A stretch of 64,000 bases of DNA. It comes from Pseudomonadales bacterium. GTDB taxonomy: Bacteria; Pseudomonadota; Gammaproteobacteria; Pseudomonadales; Azotimanducaceae. Location of the stretch: positions 62,001 through 126,000 of the forward strand of contig JAJECH010000033.1 of the NCBI GenBank assembly GCA_022822135.1, read 5' to 3'. Under the pieces are notes generated by a model. The model saw nothing but the letters and a program-made list of their open reading frames with translations, searched no databases and was not told where the DNA came from. The position numbers and the translations under genes were made by a program. Shown one piece after another: positions 54,576-62,552 of this stretch. Each line of letters begins with the position of its first letter. Position 1 is the stretch's first letter.

Positions 54576-55264
54576 GATCCTGCCTTAACCTCCCATTCAT
54601 CATCCCGGTAAACAGCATAGACAAGTGCTGCGTGATCGTTTTCAGTTGCGTTAATCGTCACTGAAGAAGGTCCACTCTGAACAACTTTCAACTCTGGTTC
54701 GCGCATACCTTTAACAGCTGGGTCATCGCCACGTTTAACGCGACGCACTTCCCCTACACCAATCACGAAATACTCCTCAGCCGTGTACCGACTAATAGAG
54801 CCCATATCTTTGTCCAATGCTCGCAGAAATTGGGTTGCACATTCTCGCGCTTCAAGGTGCGCTCGTTCGGTCTGATCCCTGCTATTGTTTCCTGGATCAG
54901 TGCCAAAACGACTCTGGATTCCCCAACGACCTTCGACACGTGTCGCAATGTAGGAGACCCTGTTAGACAAAATTGGCTCATTCGACGCAGTGAATCGAGT
55001 CCACCCACCCGCAATGTGAACTTTGCGGTCCGATCGCCCAATAACCTCCGGCTCGTTTCCTACAGTGTGATCCCATCCAGATCGAACAAATGCATCCCAG
55101 CCTACGCTCAACGCGTGCGCTTCTTGATCCGCTAACACAACCGGTTCACGCGCCCACGACACGCGCACATGCGGGTAGCTCATCGCAGAGGAAAAAGCAT
55201 GCGCATCGCGTGTATTAAAGGTCTCGAAAAACCGCCAATACGCATCAAGTGCTGGTTCGCTCAT
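54566..55264 (-). CDS. Protein of unnamed MSYPHVRV family (copy 2), probable double NTF2-like fold
   Basis: A 232-residue protein without signal peptide, clearly homologous to the one at 47926-48669. Shared elements in the same order are YWRFFETFNTRDAHAFSSAMSYPHVRV, then GW..T.GNEPEVI, then KVHIAGGWTRF...EPILSNRVSYI and WGIQSRFG. It is the second gene of an operon after polB (AGGA overlaps the polB stop), and its end overlaps the aldo/keto reductase. I do not recognise a characterised member, and no catalytic residues are evident. Confidence 0.62.
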   Translation of the reverse strand: MSEPALDAYWRFFETFNTRDAHAFSSAMSYPHVRVSWAREPVVLADQEAHALSVGWDAFVRSGWDHTVGNEPEVIGRSDRKVHIAGGWTRFTASNEPILSNRVSYIATRVEGRWGIQSRFGTDPGNNSRDQTERAHLEARECATQFLRALDKDMGSISRYTAEEYFVIGVGEVRRVKRGDDPAVKGMREPELKVVQSGPSSVTINATENDHAALVYAVYRDDEWEVKAGSWL

Positions 55265-55273
55265 CTGGAATTC

Positions 55274-57607
55274 CTACTCAAGTGCATCAAATAACGAGCG
55301 CTGAACTGGAATGCCACAGGCGGACTCCCAAGTGGTACCCAACGTCGCCAGAACAGGTTCCGCGACTGCCTTGAGCTGCGTCTCTATATAGTGCTCTCGA
55401 TCGATTTCGTGGCGGATGTTGTCAGTCGGCTCAGGTCCATCTACAGTGATGACGTAGTGCACAACTCGCGAGGGGTTAGCAGATTTAAGGGCTGCAACTA
55501 CATGCGGCGGCTTAACTTTGGTGTAACTCTTCGGTGGCTTACTCAAGCCTTTGCGATATACGAGCTTTTCGTCCATTTGGCCAGCTCGGACGGCATTCAC
55601 GGTATCAAGAATAAAGTCCTCAACGGGTTCACCATTGAATAATCGAGCGTACAACTCGCGTTGTGCGTCTTTCGCAAGTTCTGTCCAGTCCCGGCGAACG
55701 ACTTCCATGCCGACAAATTCGACTTCACCTGTCGTGCTAATTTGCCCTGCATATCGCTTTCGAGCACCGCCACTGCCTTTCTTTAGGGGGAGCAGGAACA
55801 AACGGGAGTAGAGCTTCTCAAATTCAAGTTCAAGTTTGCTCTCAACTTGCCATTCCCGCTCAATGTACGCCAGCAGCTCCGCGTTGAATTCTTGAGTCAA
55901 CTGATGACCTTGCTCCGTCGCTTGCGCTATATCTTCGGTCCCTGAAGACACAAACACACTGTCTGTGTCGCCATATAGAACAGCAAATCCGCGAGTTTCG
56001 AACCAATCTTTCGACCACATGAGGAAATGTCGTCCCATCGTAGTAATCGCATTACCGATCTTGCTGTTGTGGAACCGACACACGGGCGTCGCCAAGACAC
56101 CATAGAACGAGTTCATCAAGATCTTAATGGCTTGAGAGGCAACACTATCATCGTATTGTTTCGCTTGTTCCCGCGCCGCGTACAACCCATCCAGTACGCT
56201 AGGCAAAATCGCCGGACTTCTGGAAAACACGGCATCATTAAGGAGACGAATCCCATCGATGGATTCATCTGTCCCTATGTATCCCAGCGGATCGACGTTA
56301 AACGTTCGAATGATGCTCGGATATAGGCTCTTGTAGTCCAGAACCCACACATTCGTGTGGATGCCGACTTCGGGGGCTAACACCGCTCCCCCGGCATGCG
56401 ACTCTGATGTGTCATTGCTTGAACGGTCGAAGCTAGGCGCACAAACACGTCGTTTCTTGAGTGCCGCGATGTAAACAAAATCGAACGAAGCGACGCTTGC
56501 CGCGACCCGGTCCATAGGCATACCGGTAAGCGTGCTACGCACTTTTGCGAGCGGTAGGAGCTTCAATCGCTCGATGATTTGGTATGCCAGCCGTGCGTCC
56601 GTGCGCGCATAAGCTGCGAATCCGTCTAGATCACGCCTGTATCGCTCAAGGATCTCACCCGCTCGATCGTGGACATCGCCTTCGACTTGCTTCCCTTCAC
56701 CCAAGACTTCCTGTGCCACCACTTCTAACGAATACTCCGGAAATCGGATGAAAGCACCTCGCACCAAGTCGATTCCATCGAGCACGACACGACCCGGAAT
56801 CAAGGCACGACCACTGCCAAAGTAACCTTGTGCCTCGCGAAGCACCATACGTCCCGGAGCTCGCCCTAACTCTAAGGAGGCGCCTGTACGAAGGCTCATT
56901 CGCCGTAACGCATCGAGATCGAAATCAACGACGTTCCAGCCTGTGAGGACATCGGGATCTATCTCACGAACCCGACGGACAAACGCTTCAATCGTGTCCT
57001 GTTCGGACGCGTAACCAATCGCGTTCGTAGGCATTTCACGACCATCTGGATCACAGACGAGTACTTCATCGACATCATCACCAAATAACGAAATCGCTAA
57101 TAAATGCGTCGCATCTGGATCTGTTTCTATGTCGAGTGACAAACATTTGGGGAGGAAATCCACGTCACACGGCTCAAGCGATGGGTCCGTAAATTCGATA
57201 TCGACGTGAGTTTCGGAAAGTGTCGGCGTTCCATTAATCGACACACCGCCGCGAATGTCACGCTCCATTAAATAGGCAGTGGCAAAGGGAATGTCAGCTT
57301 CATACGAACGGATGCCCGCACCGTGGATTCGATCGCGCAACGGCACAACTTTCGAAGGTTCCTCAACCGTCACTCGAGACGCACTTACACCATCCAGCGT
57401 CTTCCACGAAGTGGCTTCCACCGAAGCGTTGCCCCATTCAAGTTGCTCGACATCATCCGTGCGCACGTAGAAAGTCGGCAGTTGTCGAGTTTCGCGAACT
57501 AGAAACGTACGTCCATCGTCAAGCCGACCATAAATCAGAATGATCGGCGTGCCATTCACGACCCGGTAAGTGCTTTGAAGGATGAATCCTTGGAACGCCA
57601 TCCTCAC
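55274..57607 (-). CDS. polB: DNA polymerase II (family B)
   Basis: A 777-residue SOS-type family B polymerase. Exonuclease motifs: LSLDIETD, NVVDFDLDAL and YARTDARLAY (ExoI-III). Polymerase motifs: DYKSLYPSII (motif A), ILMNSFYGVL (motif B), YGDTDSVFV (motif C) and KKGSGGARKRYAG downstream. All catalytic acidic residues are present, and length equals the enteric enzyme. It acts in replication restart and bypass. Its downstream neighbours (unnamed-family protein, aldo/keto reductase, b561) overlap one after another, an odd mix for an SOS gene; no LexA box was clear. Confidence 0.95.
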   Translation of the reverse strand: MRMAFQGFILQSTYRVVNGTPIILIYGRLDDGRTFLVRETRQLPTFYVRTDDVEQLEWGNASVEATSWKTLDGVSASRVTVEEPSKVVPLRDRIHGAGIRSYEADIPFATAYLMERDIRGGVSINGTPTLSETHVDIEFTDPSLEPCDVDFLPKCLSLDIETDPDATHLLAISLFGDDVDEVLVCDPDGREMPTNAIGYASEQDTIEAFVRRVREIDPDVLTGWNVVDFDLDALRRMSLRTGASLELGRAPGRMVLREAQGYFGSGRALIPGRVVLDGIDLVRGAFIRFPEYSLEVVAQEVLGEGKQVEGDVHDRAGEILERYRRDLDGFAAYARTDARLAYQIIERLKLLPLAKVRSTLTGMPMDRVAASVASFDFVYIAALKKRRVCAPSFDRSSNDTSESHAGGAVLAPEVGIHTNVWVLDYKSLYPSIIRTFNVDPLGYIGTDESIDGIRLLNDAVFSRSPAILPSVLDGLYAAREQAKQYDDSVASQAIKILMNSFYGVLATPVCRFHNSKIGNAITTMGRHFLMWSKDWFETRGFAVLYGDTDSVFVSSGTEDIAQATEQGHQLTQEFNAELLAYIEREWQVESKLELEFEKLYSRLFLLPLKKGSGGARKRYAGQISTTGEVEFVGMEVVRRDWTELAKDAQRELYARLFNGEPVEDFILDTVNAVRAGQMDEKLVYRKGLSKPPKSYTKVKPPHVVAALKSANPSRVVHYVITVDGPEPTDNIRHEIDREHYIETQLKAVAEPVLATLGTTWESACGIPVQRSLFDALE

Positions 57608-57652
57608 TTACTCGACTGGCTCGGATTGCATCGATGTCATCTCATTTCACGT

Positions 57653-58435
57653 TTAACGCCACATGTGGGTTCCGCCACAAACTGCGATCGCTTGGCCCGT
57701 GACATATGTACTCGCATCCGACGCTAAGAAGACCGCTATGCCTTTCAGGTCATCGGACTCACCAAGTCGTCGCAGCGGGGTGTTGGTTTCGGCATTACGT
57801 TTAGCGTCGGGGTTGTCCCATAACGCACGCGCAAAATCAGTCTTTATCAAGCCGGGGCAAATCGCGTTTACGCGTATGCCTTCCGGTCCATATTCCAAGG
57901 CAAGATTGCGCACCAAGGCAATATCGGCAAGTTTTGAGATGTTGTAAGTCCCCAGTGTCAACGAACCCGAGAATGCCCCCGTGCTCGCAGTAACCATCAT
58001 CGAACCTTGCCCTTTAGCTACCATGTCAGGTGCAACCATGTGTGCGAGCCAGTGATTGGACCGTACGTTTGAGTTCATCGTCTTGTCGAACGCGGAATCG
58101 GGAATCTCGGACATCCTTCCGTAAAATGGATTGACACCCGCATTGCTGACCAAAATGTCAATTGGGCCCAAGCGACTGCGGGTTGTTTCAACTAGGTTTT
58201 CTAGCTGGTCCTTGTATCCAATGTTGCAGGCGACAGCAATTGCACGTTCCTCACCACATTTCGCGTTTACTTGCTCAGCGGCTGCTTCGCATTGGTCCAG
58301 TTTGCGGCTTGAAATCACGACGCGCGCGCCGTGCTCCGCCAATCCTTCGGCCATTGATAATCCCATACCTTTGGAAGCACCCGTTAACAACGCGACCCGA
58401 CCGGTGAGATCAAACAACGCGGTAGATACAGACAT
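57653..58435 (-). CDS. SDR family oxidoreductase
   Basis: A 260-residue short-chain dehydrogenase. The cofactor motif TGASKGMGLSMAEG is near the N-terminus, and SNAGVNPF near residue 95. The active-site Ser is in TASTGAF and Tyr-Lys in YNISK near 165-169. PGLIKTDFAR and the C-terminal GGTHM are typical of this subgroup. AAGGA lies ahead of the ATG. It starts only 14 bases from the divergent binding-protein start, so at least one of the two promoters overlaps the other gene's leader. Confidence 0.92.
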   Translation of the reverse strand: MSVSTALFDLTGRVALLTGASKGMGLSMAEGLAEHGARVVISSRKLDQCEAAAEQVNAKCGEERAIAVACNIGYKDQLENLVETTRSRLGPIDILVSNAGVNPFYGRMSEIPDSAFDKTMNSNVRSNHWLAHMVAPDMVAKGQGSMMVTASTGAFSGSLTLGTYNISKLADIALVRNLALEYGPEGIRVNAICPGLIKTDFARALWDNPDAKRNAETNTPLRRLGESDDLKGIAVFLASDASTYVTGQAIAVCGGTHMWR

Positions 58436-58449
58436 ACGAATTCCTTAAA

Positions 58450-60369
58450 TTGACCGTGCGTAAAGGAACTAGCTTAAACCATCACACGTGTGCGAGTCTC
58501 ACGTTGGCCACAGCTATCGGCGTGGTACTGTTCGGTTCCGTTGTTCTCGCTCAGGAAGAGCCTTGCGCCAACCCGCAATATCAACATGGTTGGTCGTACG
58601 TACTGCCGCTCAAGTACGACAAGAATTTCAGACATTTCGATTACACGAACCCGAATGCGCCGAAAGGCGGCATCCTAAGGATGCCTCAACTAGGTACGTT
58701 CGACAACTACAACTTCTTACCGGACAAAGGTCGGCTACTTGCGGGATACGAAAGTGGTGGACCCGGAGCGTTGATCTACGACTCATTGTTGACGGGTGCC
58801 GCCGACGAATCACAAAGTGCATACGGTCGACTTGCTGAGGGAATAGCCGTCGAACGCGATTACCGTTGGGTGGCATTCAAACTACGCGACAACGCCTATT
58901 GGCATGATGGCAAACCACTATCAACAGAGGACGTGGTTTGGACGTTCGAAGCGTTCCTCGAACATGGGAGCGTTGGCTTAAAAACAGCGTTGCGCGACCT
59001 TGATCGTATCTTCAGCTTCGGCGATCGCGAGGTGTGTTTCGTCACCAAAGAAGGTGCCGAGATTAATCCCGCCACACCTTTCGTTTACGGTGGCCAAGGC
59101 ATCCTGCCAAAACACTATTGGGCCGACAAAGACTTGTCGAAGACCGTCACTGACCCGCCACTTGGAAGCGGTCCGTACCAGCTCACAGAAGTCGACTTTG
59201 GCCAGCTCGCAGTGTACGAACGTTTTGACGATTACTGGGGGAAAGACGTCCCCTCTATGCGAGGACGTTACAACTTCGAAAAGATCCAATGGGATTATTT
59301 CCGCGATGAGCAGGTCATCACCGAGGCTCATAAGGCTGACGTATTGGACTTTCGAGAGGAGACTGTTTCCAAGAACTGGACAGTGAAGTACGACTTTCCT
59401 GAAGTCGCCGCCGGACTGTTTCAAAAACGCTTGATTTATCTCAAACGTGCGTGGGGGATGTGGTGGCCAGCATTCTGGAATGTCCGCGTCGATCGGTTTC
59501 AAGACCGCCGCGTCAGAGAAGCACTCTTCCTGCTCTACGACTTCCCTTGGATCAATCGCGTGATCCTTCATGGGTTTTACGACTACGGCAATAGCTTCTT
59601 CTACAACTCGCCAATGGCTTGGGAGGGATTACCCACCAACGCCGAGTTAGAGCTACTCGAACCGATTCGCGATTTAGTACCGCCTCGAGTATTCACGGAA
59701 GAATTCGACCAACCCGAATCGGACGGATATGGCACGAACAGAGTTGCAATGAAGCGCGCACTCGAACTGTTTGACGAGGCGGGATGGGCATTGAATGAAG
59801 GCGAAATGAGGCATAAGGAAACGAACGAACGTTTCAAGATTGATTTCGTCTTTGTATCACCTATGCTGCTCCGCGCTAAAACGCCATACATGAAGCGGTT
59901 GAATCAAGTTGGAATTGAGACGTACGCCGTAGCGCCAGAAATATCCAATTGGCAACATCGCATGCGCGCACGAAAGTTTGACGGAGGGGGCTATATATTC
60001 ATCCCCGGAAATATGCCCGGTATTGACCTGCGAAATCGCTTTAGTAGCCTCTCTGCAGATGAACCAAATAGCCTAAATTGGGCAGGGGTTAAAAATCCTG
60101 CTGTTGATTACCTTATTGATAAAGTGAACGAGGCGCGAACGGCTGAAGATCTATATGCGGCAACAAGAGCGCTAGATCGGGTGTTACTTTGGGAGTTCTA
60201 TATGGTGCCGGGCATGGGCCAACCAGGCTATCGCGCAGTCTATTGGGATCGGTTCAACTACGTTGATTCTGGACCATTGAACAGGGTGCCTGTGATCGAT
60301 GCGTGGTGGTGGGATCCCCAGAAAGAAGACGCTCTACAGACCGGGCTTGCAAAGCTACGTTCAGAATGA
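58450..60369 (+). CDS. YejA-like extracellular solute-binding protein (set 2)
   Basis: A 639-residue periplasmic family 5 binding protein. The start is TTG (or GTG two codons later), then a signal peptide ending VVLAQ. The YejA-type beginning PQYQHGWSYVLPLKYDKNF and APKGGILRM is followed by YWHDGKPLSTEDVVWTF near 155 and GSGPYQLTE near 240. It is followed by two permeases, forming a compact set. The paralog at 43684 has a different neighbour order. Ligand unknown. Confidence 0.92.
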   Translation: MTVRKGTSLNHHTCASLTLATAIGVVLFGSVVLAQEEPCANPQYQHGWSYVLPLKYDKNFRHFDYTNPNAPKGGILRMPQLGTFDNYNFLPDKGRLLAGYESGGPGALIYDSLLTGAADESQSAYGRLAEGIAVERDYRWVAFKLRDNAYWHDGKPLSTEDVVWTFEAFLEHGSVGLKTALRDLDRIFSFGDREVCFVTKEGAEINPATPFVYGGQGILPKHYWADKDLSKTVTDPPLGSGPYQLTEVDFGQLAVYERFDDYWGKDVPSMRGRYNFEKIQWDYFRDEQVITEAHKADVLDFREETVSKNWTVKYDFPEVAAGLFQKRLIYLKRAWGMWWPAFWNVRVDRFQDRRVREALFLLYDFPWINRVILHGFYDYGNSFFYNSPMAWEGLPTNAELELLEPIRDLVPPRVFTEEFDQPESDGYGTNRVAMKRALELFDEAGWALNEGEMRHKETNERFKIDFVFVSPMLLRAKTPYMKRLNQVGIETYAVAPEISNWQHRMRARKFDGGGYIFIPGNMPGIDLRNRFSSLSADEPNSLNWAGVKNPAVDYLIDKVNEARTAEDLYAATRALDRVLLWEFYMVPGMGQPGYRAVYWDRFNYVDSGPLNRVPVIDAWWWDPQKEDALQTGLAKLRSE

Positions 60370-60388
60370 CGGAAATGATCGCTAGCTA

Positions 60389-61486
60389 ATGCTCCTTTAT
60401 ATCTCCAAACGGATCTTGCTTGTACCGGTCACGTTATTCGGCATCATCCTAATTAACTTCACCATCGCGCAATTCGCACCCGGTGGTCCTATCGAACAAA
60501 TCGTCGCAAAGATGATGATGGGGCAGGTCTCTACCACGCAAGGTATTAGCGGTGGTGGCGATATGGGCATGTCCTCCGACGCGCTCGCAGCAGCCGGGAC
60601 CGTCCACAGCAACTCGACGTATGGTCTTGATCCCGACCTGCTTGAAGACCTAAAGAAGCAATTTGGGTTTGACAAGCCCGCCCATGTGCGTTTCTTCAAT
60701 ATGGTTTGGGATTACATGCGGTTCGACTTCGGCGAGAGCTACTTCCAAAACCGACCTGTGCACGAGCTAGTCATCGAGCGCTTTCCCGTTTCAATCTCCC
60801 TTGGTCTATGGTCACTGCTTCTGATTTACAGCATCTCGGTGCCGCTTGGGGTTCGCAAAGCGGTCCGCGACGGCACAACCTTCGATTTCTGGTCTAGTAC
60901 CGTGATCTTTGTGGGATACGCCATCCCTGGATTCCTGTTCGCGATCTTGCTGATTCTCCTATTCGCAGGCGGACAGAGTACGTTCGACTGGTTTCCCTTA
61001 CAAGGTCTTACATCCGCCAACTTCAGTGACCTCAGCTGGTTTGACAAAGTTGTCGACTATTTCTGGCACATAACCCTTCCGATCCTTGCGCTCACGGTCG
61101 GCGGTTTTGCGTACCTCACCATGCTCACTAAGAACTCGTTCTTGGAGGAAATCAGCAAACAGTTCGTACTCACCGCGCGAGCAAAGGGGATCAACGAAAA
61201 ACGCGTACTCTTCGGTCACGTTTTCCGAAATGCCATGTTGATCGTGATTGCCGGATTTCCATCGGCGCTTATCGGCATTCTGTTTACTGGCTCTTTGTTA
61301 ATCGAGGTCATCTTCAACTTAAACGGTCTTGGTCTGCTAAGTTACGATGCCGTTATAAAGCGCGACTATCCGATCATGTTTGGGACTTTGTACTGTTTCT
61401 CGCTCATCGGCTTAATCATGCAACTGATCGGTGATCTTTGCTACGTACTGATTGACCCACGAATCGACTTCGAGACGCGTCAATGA
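60389..61486 (+). CDS. ABC transporter permease, YejB-like (set 2)
   Basis: A 365-residue permease, the same length as and very similar to the set 1 permease at 38390-39487. They share [23 protein letters not shown] and the interaction-loop sequence [22 protein letters not shown] near residue 255. The polar insertion after the first helix (about 36-88) differs from that of set 1, which may be where the two systems diverge. It overlaps the next gene by four bases (ATGA). Confidence 0.92.
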   Translation: MLLYISKRILLVPVTLFGIILINFTIAQFAPGGPIEQIVAKMMMGQVSTTQGISGGGDMGMSSDALAAAGTVHSNSTYGLDPDLLEDLKKQFGFDKPAHVRFFNMVWDYMRFDFGESYFQNRPVHELVIERFPVSISLGLWSLLLIYSISVPLGVRKAVRDGTTFDFWSSTVIFVGYAIPGFLFAILLILLFAGGQSTFDWFPLQGLTSANFSDLSWFDKVVDYFWHITLPILALTVGGFAYLTMLTKNSFLEEISKQFVLTARAKGINEKRVLFGHVFRNAMLIVIAGFPSALIGILFTGSLLIEVIFNLNGLGLLSYDAVIKRDYPIMFGTLYCFSLIGLIMQLIGDLCYVLIDPRIDFETRQ

Positions 61487-62523
61487 GTCCACTGGTCGAA
61501 CGCGGATTGGCGAATTTCAAGGCGAATCGGCGCGGGTATTACTCTCTTTGGGTCTTCGGCATCTTGTTCGTGGTGACTTTGTTTGCTGAATTCATCGCGA
61601 ACGACAAACCGATTCTGATCGTCATGGACGGAAAGATCTGGTTTCCGGTTGTCGAGTTTGTCTCGGAACGCGATTTAGGCGGCGAATTGGATATCGTCGT
61701 CGACTACACAGATCCTTACATTGAAGATCTGCTTGAGTCAAAAAACGCGTTCACCATCTATCCGCCCATTCCATACGCCTACGACACGGTCGACTTCTAT
61801 GTTCTCTCTGCAACACCAGCCTGGCCATCCGCGCAACATTGGTTAGGTACGGACGATCGCGGCAAGGACACATTAGCTCGTCTTATCTATGGTTTCCGTC
61901 TATCCGTACTCTTCGGTTTGATTTTGACATCAATGGCTGCTGTCATCGGCATCTCGGTCGGTGCAGTACAAGGCTACTTCGGAGGTCTCACAGATCTCGT
62001 GGGACAACGCTTGGTCGAGATCTGGGTCGGCTTACCCACACTCCTGATCTTGATCATCATGTCAACCATCGTCGAACGAAACCTGCTCGTGATGCTGATT
62101 CTGTTGACATTGTTCAGCTGGATGCCACTATCTGCGGTCGTCCGAGCGGAATTCCTTCGCACCCGAAATTTCGATTACGTGCGGGCGGCTCGCTCGCTAG
62201 GTGTGCCAAACCCAGTCATCATGCGCCGACACGTACTACCTAACGCCATGGTCGCCACCTTGACAAACATGCCATTCATTCTTTGTACGGCGGTGACCAC
62301 ATTAACCGCACTCGATTTCCTGGGGTTAGGGTTACCTGAGGGGGCACCCTCACTCGGTGAGCTCATGAACCAAGGCAAGGCGAACGTCGAAGCACCGTTC
62401 TTGGGACTAACCGGCTTTTTTACACTCGCCATCATGCTGTGCCTTCTGATCTTCATCTCTGAAGGTGTACGCGACGCTTTCGACCCGCGTCGCGTTCTAG
62501 CGTTACTAGCGACGAAGGATTAG
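61483..62523 (+). CDS. ABC transporter permease, YejE-like (set 2)
   Basis: A 346-residue partner permease with N-terminal ANFKANRRGYYSLWVF, a periplasmic domain containing HWLGTDDRGKDTLARLIYG and the interaction loop VRAARSLGVPNPVIMRRHVLPN near 235. It ends with EGVRDAFDPR. Close paralog of the set 1 permease at 39487-40578. The ATPase gene (yejF type) that normally follows is absent; a sulfatase gene follows after 29 bases. Confidence 0.92.
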   Translation: MSPLVERGLANFKANRRGYYSLWVFGILFVVTLFAEFIANDKPILIVMDGKIWFPVVEFVSERDLGGELDIVVDYTDPYIEDLLESKNAFTIYPPIPYAYDTVDFYVLSATPAWPSAQHWLGTDDRGKDTLARLIYGFRLSVLFGLILTSMAAVIGISVGAVQGYFGGLTDLVGQRLVEIWVGLPTLLILIIMSTIVERNLLVMLILLTLFSWMPLSAVVRAEFLRTRNFDYVRAARSLGVPNPVIMRRHVLPNAMVATLTNMPFILCTAVTTLTALDFLGLGLPEGAPSLGELMNQGKANVEAPFLGLTGFFTLAIMLCLLIFISEGVRDAFDPRRVLALLATKD

Positions 62524-62552
62524 GCTAAGGTTTGTGAAGCTGTAGATAGCAC

